Source of the DNA: Cichorium intybus
Taxonomy: Eukaryota > Streptophyta > Magnoliopsida > Asterales > Asteraceae
DNA: 64,000 bases
Assembly: GCA_023525715.1 (NCBI GenBank)
Contig: CM042012.1
Coordinates: 47,107,561 to 47,171,560, forward strand
Reading direction: 5' to 3'
Below are positions 21,529 through 32,193 of the stretch, in pieces. Within the stretch, counting starts at the first letter, position 1; each line of letters begins with the position of its first letter. The notes below the pieces were generated by a model. The model was not told where the DNA came from and searched no databases. It saw nothing but the letters and a program-made list of their open reading frames with translations. The position numbers were made by a program, and so were the translations under genes.

Positions 21529-22441
21529 CACAAAGAATATGCCAATATAAAGGTACATGGGCCCGGGATTTCCCCGCGGGCATCTCGCAAAAAAGGATAT
21601 TCAGATTCTCAAAATATGCCAAAGGATTGGATTTTCAAAAGGGGCTGAAAGATATCCATTAAGATGTCAGAAGGGTTTGGATTCTCAAAATGTGCCAAAA
21701 GTTCTGGATTTTGTGAATAGTCCATAACCGTGTCAAAGCCAGTGGGAGTATTGCTGTTGTCTATCTCAATATGTGTGTTACATACTGTTTCTAGGAAACG
21801 TCTCTTTTCATTACAAAGTGTAATAACTTGGTGTTAAGAGACGGATCGCTCTGAAAGACTTAATAAAGATACAGCATGCTCGGGTGGTTACAAACGACTA
21901 TGAGATAGATCGAAACTCTGCCAAGATGATCTTGATAAGACTCAAGATGCATAGCTCAGGAAAAGAGTTTCCTATCATTGCAAAGTGTAATGATTTGGCA
22001 TACAAAGAAGGTGCAGCATACTCACATAATCCACAGACATCTATCAGATAGATGTTGTCATCAGTATAGAACCGGCCATAGTAAGCATGATCTTGATAAG
22101 ATTCAAGATGCATGAGAAAAAGTCTCCGAAAGGATATGGTTATTAAAAGTCGTGACACAAGGATTATAAATAATCCTAAAATTCCATAAGGGTTTGGAAT
22201 AGGACTAGATCGAATCCAACAAGTTTCTTGGATCGATCAGAAGTGTCATGAACATGTCTTGATGACTTAATGCTTAGAGCATACTGAGTCAGATTCAGGA
22301 TATGACCTGGTTAGGAATACTTAATGGATTTTGTGCCTACATGAGAAATCATTGGAAAATGATTAGGGGTGAATGTTAATAACAAATTGAAAAAAGTTTT
22401 TCAAATAAGGACTTAATGGTTAAAGAATTTCGTTGGCATTC

Positions 22442-22473
22442 CGATGGAGCGCGTGTAGCTCACCGGCACATCG
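22442..22473 (+). promoter_or_regulatory. Stem-loop, 22-nt loop class, fourth copy
   Basis: The stem CGATG/CATCG encloses a 22-nt loop starting GAGCGCGTGTAG and ending CACCGGCA. The stem is short but perfect, and the loop length is the same as in the other three. Confidence 0.65.
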
Positions 22474-23540
22474 TAACACCTCAAAATAGTCTTAGGGTGC
22501 AGTCATGTGGACTAAAGATCCTGAGAACCATGGAAAGTCACAGTACATAGAATGGAGTTGTTAGTGAGATTGACGGTATGACCAAAATTGAAATATCATC
22601 GGAAGGATATCCGATCGTATAAAGTGTATAAATGTATAACATTTGAATACATAGAAAGAATGAAAGGTCAAGTAGACATAGATACATAATACGAATTAAA
22701 TAGTTTAAAATCTAGAAACCGATAATAGTTTATGTAAAATCCGACTTGGTGATTACCTCGTGGAGACTTGGTAATTAGGCAATAGTAGCCACCAGTCAGA
22801 TTTTAAGTTTCAATTTTGCATGTTTCACTTCCCGAATAATTTGATTATTCAAAAGGTCCACAGTCGCTCATACTTTTCGGGAGTAAGTATGAACAAAGAC
22901 TGTCGTGAATTGGTTTGTAGATTGTCTAAGGAGTTAGACATTGCAGTAAGACTGCTACAACGTTCATGAGTACTTAGAAATAGAGATTTGAGTATTGGAT
23001 AAACCCGCGCTCAATAGATTGCTTCATGGATTACATCACGAGCAATGTTGAGACGATAATATCGTATGATCTTGAAGCGGAGACATATGAGCTGAAATTT
23101 ACGAGTCGGTTGTGCATTGATAATGCGAAACGCATCGGTAACTCGATGTTATAAAACGCATTGTTGTGTACGATTTGATAAGTAAAAGACACAACCATAT
23201 GAGTCAAAGCTTATTCGTTCCTTGACCCTGATGGGAAACAGATATCTGTAGGCCGCTCGATGATTTTGAAGTTGACTAAAGTGCTGGCCAGCCGGGACTA
23301 AATTGATGTGTTCAATTAGAAGTCTGAAAGTTATAAGCAGAATCAGAAATCGGGAAACAGTGTATCGGACAGAGATTGATCTCAATCCATGTCTCGTGTC
23401 TGGAAATATCTTGTTGGACGAAGGATCACATGATCACTTATCTTTGGACGGAACTGACTAGGTCAGAGTTCGGCAGCAGTTTCTAGGAAGCTGCAGGTTG
23501 TTTATTAATCAGAAGATAAATTAAAGTCATAGACTTATCC

Positions 23541-23551
23541 AAGTGGGAGAC
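23541..23551 (+). other. Polypurine tract of the nested Copia derivative
   Basis: AAGTGGGAGAC directly precedes the right LTR start at 23552. Confidence 0.85.
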
Positions 23552-24317
23552 TGTTGGATTAGGTGTCTAAGCCATGACTTTACAACTATATTTATCTTGT
23601 TAATTGAAGCAAAGTCCATTTGGGTTGCCCTCATAGCTGGAGGTCAGGATAGAGTTCAGTAGAGTAAAAGGTTGATTTATTAATTGTGTAATAAATCAAT
23701 AGAATTAATTAAATGGTTTATTAATATATTTAAGTGTTAATATATTAATTAGAAACTATAATAATTAATTGAAATTTAATCTAGAATTAATTGGATTTAA
23801 TTTAGTGATTAAATTAATTAATTAAAAGTGTGAGGACTAGTTTGTATTTATTCAATAGTTGAATAACTGGCAAAGAGAAGTCCAGGGGCCAAAAGTGGCG
23901 CCACCCTTGGAGGCTTCTCTAGGGTTGGCGAAAACCCTAATTAGGGTTTAGGGATCTGGTCCAAGTGGTCAACAGGCTTGCCCACTTGGAGGCTCCTTAG
24001 GGTTTCAGGTGTAACCCTAGGAGGCTATAAAAGGAACCCTCTGGCTCCCCATTATTCACGCCAACTTCAACCAAGATTACTCTGCTGGACTGTCTTCTCC
24101 ATTGCTGTGGGTATGACTTGCATCTGAGGCAGGATACTTTTGCTGCTAGCTTCAAGAACAAGATTCAAAGGTTGGTTCTTCTGATTTAAACTTTAGAAAT
24201 CCATTGTTGGCCTTTAGGTTTTAATTTATTATCTTCATAGAAGAAAACATGGATCTTTATAGGGTGCATGTGAACCATAAGTAATTTTGTGTTCATTGTT
24301 TGCTAGAAAACCCTTCA
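23552..24317 (+). repeat. 3' LTR of the nested Copia derivative
   Basis: It is 766 bp, with the same sequence as 16924-17689 as far as could be compared by eye, and ends CCCTTCA at 24317 followed by the duplicated gttgg. Confidence 0.95.
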
Positions 24318-24863
24318 GTTGGGGCCAATGATTGATACCTAATTCTCTACAGCGTTTTTTTAATTGTGTCGTTCCAATGTTGAGTTCCTTCGCAGCTTTC
24401 TCAATTGGTTCGTTAAAGTGTTCCGCTATTATTTCCCTACTTAATAAATGTCTGAAACCTCTTCCACTGCCACCTGCTATGTTTTCTGAACTAGAAGGTT
24501 CAAATCCAATTGTATTGTTATCATTCTGGATCATTTGAACATGATCCTGATTTTCTGAACCAAAGATGGGCATTGATTCATTAAAATCAGTAGCTTCTAT
24601 TGGTGGTAATTGTTGATTCTCAACTAAAAACCCAGGATTCTGAAATCCTTCTAGATTCCTTTGAATCAACTGAAGGTGATTTTGATATTGAAAACCAACC
24701 CCAAGCTCGGGATTCAATTCAATATTTATGTTATGAGTCCTCTGTAATTGATTCTCATCCTGAATACCAGCCATGAATTCTTGATTCATGGGGACAAACT
24801 CACTGCTTGTTGGGTGCACGTCCATGAATGGATTGTACTCAGATAGACCATCCACAAATGGGT
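24318..24863 (-). CDS. RWP-RK gene, exon 2, 5' part up to the transposon
   Basis: The acceptor TTTGTAG ends at 24864. The exon holds an Asn/Gln-rich linker and the RWP-RK domain through HWPQ, then meets the Copia LTR at 24317. The open frame continues a few codons into the LTR (a chance LKGFL tail), so a truncated protein with a novel tail is possible. Confidence 0.8.
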
Positions 24864-24935
24864 CTACAAATAACACATGTCAAATGATAAAACAAAATAG
24901 AATACTTATAAATGAATCATTCAAAAGAATTTAAC

Positions 24936-25245
24936 CTGGTAGAAGGCATGGAGTCTGATCAAGTGCAAAGTCAGATGCATGCACCAGATCATCTGAGTTA
25001 ATGTTCAACTCGGGAAAAATTTCCGGCTCATCGTGGAGATGCTCTATTGGTAGTATATCTGGAAGACTGTACCATAATTCAAAATTAAACAAAACATTAG
25101 AAAGGTAATCGAAGTATGGATGATAGATGTCTAGAATGTTAGAGTCACCGAACTCTATTAAGAATTCTTGGTTTGAAGTACCCTCTCCTTGCGGAAAACC
25201 AGGTTCAGGGTTCGACAGATCGCCCATTGAAGATATGTTTTCCAT
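24936..25245 (-). CDS. RWP-RK gene, exon 1
   Basis: It starts at the ATG at 25245 and ends at an AG|GTTAAA donor at 24936/24935. It has 103 codons plus one base. The product is acidic, with no recognised domain. The phase matches exon 2 and creates GAC across the junction. Confidence 0.75.
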
Positions 25246-25330
25246 GACTCGGCTTTAAATATGAGTTTGTTTACGAACAAACTAGTGATAAGAGAGGATG
25301 AGACTGAAAATGAATGATACTACATACCTG

Positions 25331-25338
25331 TATATATA
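25331..25338 (-). promoter_or_regulatory. Putative TATA box of the RWP-RK gene
   Basis: TATATATA lies 86-93 bp upstream of the exon 1 ATG, a normal spacing for a plant promoter with a short leader. If real, the copy inside the Gypsy element includes its own promoter. Confidence 0.45.
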
Positions 25339-26101
25339 GTATCTTGCAGCTGGAACCGAAAGGACACACGGAACTAAAAGGACACCTCACGTTTTAATTA
25401 CCGAAATTCAAACTAACTACTGTAGATGCGACTTTTCACTACCACAAGTGACATTTTTTTCAAAATTCTCTGCTTGACTCTGGTGAGAACGAGATAATAA
25501 AGAGACTTTTGAAATAAAACAAAATTTTATGTCTCCATATAATGGAAATAGTTTAAAGAGTGTTCAGTACTCCAAAAAAAAAAAAAAAAAACTTACAAAA
25601 GATGATGTAAATTTTATATTTCGGTGGAACACAAAAATTTGGAGATTCTACAAAAATAGACTTATTTAGCCAAAAAGTATTTAAAAGAAATGTTGAATTG
25701 AGGCAAATGTGTGTTGAAATATGACGAATTCATATAAATACGAAATAGTGTTAAAAATTAGGTGTTGCAAGTTAACTAGGTTAACTATGTATATAGGTAG
25801 ATTAGAAAGTACTAAATATGTACTGTAGATAGTAGCCGGTCAAGTCGATGTGTGGGACTGTGAGAAACAGTTAGAGTTTTTTTGTACATCTAGAGTAATT
25901 AGAAGAAAAGAAGTATGGAGTGAATGAGAATAATAAGACCTTAAGCATTATTACAGAGGTATGTGAATGTTGAAAGGGAAAGATAATTAAATCTTGTAAA
26001 GGTTCGGCAATAAGACGAGGAGGAGTTTTGAAGGACATAAGGACTCGATGGGAAATACATAGAGGAGTTCGAGAATGCGGATTTCGGGACGAAATCCAAA
26101 T
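25339..26101. other. Gene 5' flank passing into the 3' interior of the Gypsy element
   Basis: No coding region is seen. An A-rich homopolymer lies at about 25574-25591. The exact border between captured gene flank and element sequence cannot be placed. Near 26080-26098 the TTCGGGACGAAATCC phrase is typical of the 3' end of plant Gypsy interiors. Confidence 0.5.
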
Positions 26102-26114
26102 AAGTGGGGGAGAC
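26102..26114 (+). other. Polypurine tract of the 15-kb Gypsy element
   Basis: AAGTGGGGGAGAC lies one base before the LTR start TGTAAGACCCG at 26116. Confidence 0.85.
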
Positions 26115-26115
26115 T

Positions 26116-27893
26116 TGTAAGACCCGTATCCTAATTATAACATATACTTAAAATAAGAGTCTTATGAATTATATGATTTTTGGTAGTTATAAAGCTGAGA
26201 AAAACTTTAGTTATAATTTCATATGAAAATCAACATTTTGTGCCGTTTTTAAAAAAATCATAATTAATTCTAGGAAAATTGTTTGGATCTCAAACCAATG
26301 CACAAAGTTTAAAAATTGAGTCTAGTACAATTAACAAAAATAATAGTAAGCTTGAATATGACATTATCTATGGTGAAAAATGCAATATTCACTGATTAGT
26401 TCGGAATTGACAGATTATATAGTCTATTTTCAAAAATTCATAATAAATCATAGAAAAATCGTATAAATACATACTATACGTCCCTGGAAAGGTATTGAGA
26501 TGAATTTTCGGAATATCAAATAAAACATGAATTTAATGGGTTTAAATTTGGCTAAATCAGTCTTGAACAGACTGATTCTAGAAGGTCATTAATTTCAACA
26601 AAATTATATTATTAAAATCTTTTGTCAAAAGTGGCAAGTAATTGTTAATTCAAGAATTCAAGTATAAATACCCCTCAAAACATCTCATAAACCACACCAA
26701 GAAATAACAAAACCATTCCATAGAATTTGCTAAGGAATTGAGTGTAAACAAGTGAGCGGAAGGAAGCTCAAAAGTCTAACGAAGGAGTTACAGATCACGA
26801 CGAATGGTCATAAGGTAACTACAAACCTTTCTATAGCTTAATTAGGTATTGTAAAATAATTTTTGTATTAAGAAGTAGAATATGTAATAAGTATAACATA
26901 TTCATTTCCAACAATAGTAAATAAAAACCTTAAAAACGCCGTTATTATAACAATTCGTAATTCTGAAAATAATACCGATTGATTTACTTACGAGGACGGT
27001 GCCTAGGCCGATTACTTGGGATCTGGTTGTTGGATTTTCCGAAAGGCTAAAATGCTGAAAGGATCCTGCCACCCCATCTAATCTTCTACCTGGCCGTTCT
27101 TTACTTGATAAATCATGGAGTATCATGTTGGAATTATTGAAGGGTTTTATGATGCGACTATAATATAGTTAAGGATTAAGAAATGATAGATTTCTTATTA
27201 TGTTAACAGTTAAAGTTGAAAAGAAATACAAAGGAGAGAAAGATAAACGATATAGTCAACTACAATCAGGTGAGTCTTCTCACTATACTATAGGTGATAT
27301 CGCATGCGTAGGAAGGAAGATATGTTAGACTAAGGTGATCTTACATGTTATGGTAATTGTATGAATTATTGCTATGATAATGATTGTTTGTGGATGGAAC
27401 GGGATAGCCCGCGAGCCAATAGGCGGAACGGGAATAGCCTGCGAGTCATTAGACGGAACGGGAAAAGCCTGGGAGCGATAAGACAGAACGGGAACTGCCC
27501 GTGAGTCTTCAGCGGAACAGGGATAGCCCGCGAGTCTCACAGACATATGAATGGTTATGATGTGTTGCATGTTATGTGATGGATCGTATGGTATTTTGAG
27601 GAACTCACTAAGCTCCGTGCTTACCCTTTCCCTATATAAACTACTGTTTCAGTTACATCAGGTACCATGGATGGCAAGGCGTGACGTGTATACACTGTGT
27701 TGCTTCATTGGAGGACTGATTTTGAATCGATGTTCCGCTATATTGTGATTTCGTTAACTTTTGTTAATCCTGGGGTGTTTTCATTAAACTTATAAGTTAT
27801 GAAATTTTATGAAAATTAATTAAGTGGCTTTTCTTATATTGAAGTTTTCGTTTAATTTTTTTAAAATTTACTCAAAAATTTTGGGATGTTACA
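26116..27893 (+). repeat. 3' LTR of the 15-kb Gypsy element
   Basis: It is 1778 bp, about 99% like 12896-14675 by eye, with TATAAATA at 26663-26670 and the five-copy minisatellite at 27396-27540. It is followed by the target duplicate aatta. Confidence 0.93.
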
Positions 27894-29985
27894 AATTACA
27901 TATCAAACAACCATAAGTTTAAGGGAAATGGATTCAATCAAATACATGGAAGCTGTGTCCAGCTCCACTCCTTTGCACCCTAGTGCTTATTTTACGACTC
28001 CAAACTATCTTACAACTTTGTACCTGAACCTGGAATACATGGCATAAAATAAAATACGTAAGACAAATTGTCTCGTGAGTTACATGAGTTTTGGACTCAA
28101 ACATTTAATCTCCTTTAATAAAAACTTTATAAAATAAACATTCGCTGAAATTTTATAGTATTAATATACTATGACTTTTTATCTTTCAAAACCATTTTAT
28201 ATCCTTCAAAACTAGCTTATTTCATACTTTCTTTGACTGGTTTTATAAACTTGCTGGATTTTTATACTTAGGGCTTTAATCACTATGTGTGATACCCCAA
28301 GTCTCTACAGCTAGAAAGAACGGATCAATCCTCACTGTAGAAGTGCTGAGGCAGCCTACTTCGCGAAGGGGTTACCCCCAGTAGACTCCTTACCTAACCC
28401 GGGTAGGTTGGAACATAGTTCCCTTACTAAAGGTATGCTAGCTACAATACCAGTCAAATATAAAAATACTTTTTGGAAACTGAAACAATACTTGTACTCA
28501 AAATGGCTAATTGCCAAGCTTTTGACTCAAACATGTTTCTAACATAATCTAGGCTATTGCCAGGAATCGTACTTTCAAATATAGCAACTAACTCTCCATT
28601 AAGCTAGAAAATGTACCATTTTTGCAAATATTTTCACACATAAAAGTATATATGAAATCTGAAAAAAATATTTACTTACTTGCCATGTATCCCCAAAATG
28701 GGTGAAAATGCTACATGTACTCACCTTATAACTCTTGTAAGGTCGTTTAGACGTCCCTCGGTTCTTTACCCTTTCGGCGTCCGATTACTTGGCTTGCACC
28801 TATATGTGGTATATGATACATTAATTTACATTTTAATTGACTCTATAACATATTAGAGTCCTTATTATACCATTAATGGTCAAAACAAGTGTATAACTCT
28901 TGAATGACCAACTTTAGTTAAATTGTATTTTATACGTATTTTACTACAGTACCCTCGGAGGGTCGTATTTCGATTCCGATAAATTTTTATGAAGTTTTGG
29001 ACCATTATAAACCTATGTTTAAAATTTGAGGTCAAACGGACAAGTTTTGGACAAAAACTTAAAATAAAAAATCTCTTGGCAGGAGACCTTGAACCAAAAC
29101 TGCATTTTTGTTCAGCCGCTAGGCGCACTGCGCCCAGGAGAGGGGCGCATCGCGCCAGCTATGCAGCAGCCCAGTTTTCCCCGATTTTTATGCTACAATT
29201 CCCATTTTTCTCACATTAAGTGCTTAATACTCTACTTAATCGTTAAGGGTTTGTTCCAAGACTAAAACCCTTCATTTAATACAAGTTTTAAACCATTGGA
29301 ATCAAGCTAATCACAAGAACTCCTAATCTAGGGTTCTTGATCAAAATCCCAATTCTTGAGAAATAGCAATCTACTTCCATTTTCCTGAATTAAGTCCTTT
29401 TAGCATGACTTAATGGAAGTGTTAAGCCATTTAAATTACATGATTCGAGACTGAAATTACAATTTCAGTTCATCCCGTGAAAAACCAATCCAAGAATTGA
29501 AACTAGAAACTTGATTACTAAACTTGGTTTAGATTATATCTTCAATTCTTGTTGGAACCTCCTTGTTCTTCTTCCTAGCCTTGCTCTCGGTTCTTCCAAC
29601 GATTTCTCCCGTGGTCTCTAGAGCACTATACTGAATTATGTTGATTTATGAGATATTTTTATCGTTTTATATTTTCATATTTTCAGTTTTGGTCCCTAAC
29701 TTGCATTCCTTGGACTTTTGACACTAACACTAAGTTTGGCCACATAAAACTTTAATTCTTACATTTTTAGTCCTAAATTATAAATAAATTTTTATAATAA
29801 TTTCTGTATATGGTCAAATGACCAATTTACCCTTTTTTAGTCAATATTCACTATTCACGCGGTAAAAAGTCCAAATTCCACATAAACTCTTATTGTTTAT
29901 TTTATTATCTCATATATACATATTATTTTAAATAATGGTCTTATAATTGTCGAAAGACCGTTTTACCCTTTCGACCATAACAACT
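27894..29985 (-). repeat. Unit 1 of the 2.2-kb tandem array, right piece
   Basis: It resumes the repeat that broke off at 12895 (the first five bases are the TSD) and ends in CGACCATAACAACT before unit 2. It lacks six bases (near CAAATACATGG) found in units 2-4, so it is the most diverged unit. The short frames inside it recur in each unit and show no domain. Confidence 0.85.
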
Positions 29986-32193
29986 TGTAACGCCCCAACT
30001 TTTTCAAACCATTTATATTACATAAAAACATATTTTACAAAATACGGTCCAACAAAAACCATTGTACTTGTTTAAATACAACAAAAGGGGTGTTACAATT
30101 ACATATCAAACAACCATAAGTTTAAGGGAAATGGATTCAATCAAATACCAATACATGGAAGCTGTGTCCAACTCCACTCCTTTGCACCCTAGTGCTTATT
30201 TTGCGACTCCAAACTATCATACAACATTGTACCTGAACCTGGAATACATGGCATAAAATAAAATACGTAAGACAAATTGTCTCGTGAGTTACATGAGTTT
30301 TGGACTCAAACATTTAATCTCCTTTAATAAAAACTTTATAAAATAAACATTCGCTGAAATTTTATAGTATTAATATACTATGACTTTTTATCTTTCAAAA
30401 CCATTTTATATCCTTCAAAACTAGCTTATTTCATACTTTCTTTGACTGGTTTTATAAACTTGCTGGATTTTTATACTTAGGGCTTTAATCACTATGTGTG
30501 ATACCCCAAGTCTCTACAGCTAGAAAGATCGGATCAATCCTCACTATAGAAGTGCTGAGGCAGCCTACTTCGCGAAGGGGTTACCCCCAGTAGACTCCTT
30601 ACCTAACCCGGGTAGGTTGGAACATAGTTCCCTTACTAACGTATGCTAGCTACAATACCAGTCAAATATAAAAATACTTTTTGGAAACTGAAACAATACT
30701 TGTACTCAAAATGGCTAATTGCCAAGCTTTTGACTCAAACATGTTTCTAACATAATCTAGGCTATTGCCAGGAATCATACTTTCAAATATAGCAACTAAC
30801 TCTCCATTAAGCTAGAAAATGTACCATTTTTGCAAATATTTTCACACATAAAAGTATATATGAAATCTGAAAAAAATATTTACTTACTTGCCATGTATCC
30901 CCAAAATGGGTGAAAATGCTACATGTACTCACCTTATAACTCTTGTAAGGTCGTTTAGACGTCCCTCGGTTCTTTACCCTTTCGGTGTCCGATTACTTGG
31001 CTTGCACCTATATGTGGTATATGATACATTAATTTACATTTTAATTGACTCTATAACATATTAGAGTCCTTATTATACCATTAATGGTCAAAACAAGTGT
31101 ATAACTCTTGAATGACCAACTTTAGTTAAATTGTATTTTATACGTATTTTACTACAGTACCCTCGGAGGGTCGTATTTCGATTCCGTTAAATTTTTATGA
31201 AGTTTTGGACCATTATAGACCTATGTTTAAAATTTGAGGTCAAACGGACAAGTTTTGGACAAAAACTTAAAATAAAAAATCTCTTGGCAGGAGACCTTGA
31301 ACCAAAACTGCATTTTTGTTCAGCCGCTAGGCGCACTGCGCCAAGGAGAGGGGCGCATCGCGCCAGCTATGCAGCAGCCCAGTTTTCCCCGATTTTTATG
31401 CTACAATTCCCATTTTTCTCACATTAAGTGCTTAATACTCTACTTAATCGTTAAGGGTTTGTTCCAAGACTAAAACCCTTCATTTAATACAAGTTTTAAA
31501 CCATTGGAATCAAGCTAATCACAAGAACTCCTAATCTAGGGTTCTTGATCAAAATCCCAATTCTTGAGAAATAGCAATCTACTTCCATTTTCCTGAATTA
31601 AGTCCTTTTAGCATGACTTAATGGAAGTGTTAAGCCATTTAAATTACATGATTCGAGACTGAAATTACAATTTCAGTTCATCCCGTGAAAAACCAATCCA
31701 AGAATTGAAACTAGAAACTTGATTACTAAACTTGGTTTAGATTATATCTTCAATTCTTGTTGGAACCTCCTTGTTCTTCTTCCTAGCCTTGCTCTCGGTT
31801 CTTCCAACGATTTCTCCCGTGGTCTCTAGAGCACTATACTGAATTATGTTGATTTATGAGATATTTTTATCGTTTTATATTTTCATATTTTCAGTTTTGG
31901 TCCCTAACTTGCATTCCTTGGACTTTTGACACTAACACTAAGTTTGGCCACATAAAACTTTAATTCTTACATTTTTAGTCCTAAATTATAAATAAATTTT
32001 TATAATAATTTCTGTATATGGTCAAATGACCAATTTACCCTTTTTTAGTCAAGATTCACTATTCACGCGATAAAAAGTCCAAATTCCACATAAACTCTTA
32101 TTGTTTATTTTATTATCTCATATATACATATTATTTTAAATAATGGTCTTATAATTGTCGAAAGACCGTTTTACCCTTTCGACCATAACAACT
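29986..32193 (-). repeat. Unit 2 of the 2.2-kb tandem array
   Basis: 2208 bp, TGTAACGCCCC to ...CGACCATAACAACT, nearly identical to units 3 and 4. It contains a GC-rich pair GCGCACTGCGCC / GCGCATCGCGCC in AT-rich surroundings. The TGTAACGCCCC start is the reverse complement of a typical Gypsy LTR end (GGGGCGTTACA), so it is probably a minus-oriented LTR. Confidence 0.85.

Larger units (their letters stand above)
20351..23540 (+). other. Repeat-structured non-coding interior of the nested Copia derivative
   Basis: It holds two further 22-nt-loop hairpins (at 21486 and 22442) and several short direct repeats: ATGATCTTGATAAGA at 21924 and 22087, GCAAAGTGTAATGA-type phrases near 21810 and 21985, and GGATTCTCAAAAT-type phrases near 21610 and 21680. 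No coding frame is supported. Confidence 0.6.
16924..24317 (+). mobile_element. Non-autonomous Copia derivative with apparently identical LTRs
   Basis: LTRs at 16924-17689 and 23552-24317 (766 bp each) appear identical by eye, run TGTTGGATTAGG to AAACCCTTCA, and are flanked by the perfect 5-bp duplication gttgg (16919-16923, 24318-24322). A tRNA-Met primer site and a polypurine tract are in the right places. The 5.9-kb interior has no long open frame: only a stop-ridden gag start and repeats. Identical LTRs imply very recent insertion, so proteins from another element were probably used. Confidence 0.93.
16722..25245 (-). pseudogene. RWP-RK (RKD-like) transcription factor gene, split by a Copia insertion
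   Basis: Three exons are inferred on the minus strand: 24936-25245, 24863 down to 16878 (interrupted by the insertion 16924-24317), and 16722-16808. With the insertion and one TSD copy ignored, the frame is open for about 327 codons. The domain runs LLSREIIAEHFNEPIEKAA, KELNIGTTQLKKRCRELGI, then NHWPQ before the insertion and RQLTSLQTLIDRAE after it. RKD proteins normally have RWPxRK here, so HWPQRQ departs from consensus. The N-terminal part is acidic and Asn/Gln-rich. It would be a nuclear DNA-binding regulator. The gene lies antisense between the LTRs of a Gypsy element. The transposon now separates the start of the domain from its last helix, so normal product is unlikely. The end of exon 3 is the least certain part. 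Confidence 0.85.
12896..27893 (+). mobile_element. Gypsy-type LTR element, 15.0 kb, carrying an RWP-RK gene and a nested Copia element
   Basis: Direct LTRs of 1780 bp (12896-14675) and 1778 bp (26116-27893) begin TGTAAGACCCG and end GGGATGTTACA. They are flanked by the duplication aatta at 12891-12895 and 27894-27898. A tRNA-Met primer site follows the left LTR and a polypurine tract precedes the right one. The LTRs differ at roughly 20 positions by eye, about 1%. Without the nested Copia element the internal region is only about 4 kb. It has remnants of gag/protease but no recognisable RT, integrase or RNase H, so it is non-autonomous. About half of the internal sequence is an antisense RWP-RK gene. 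Confidence 0.9.
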
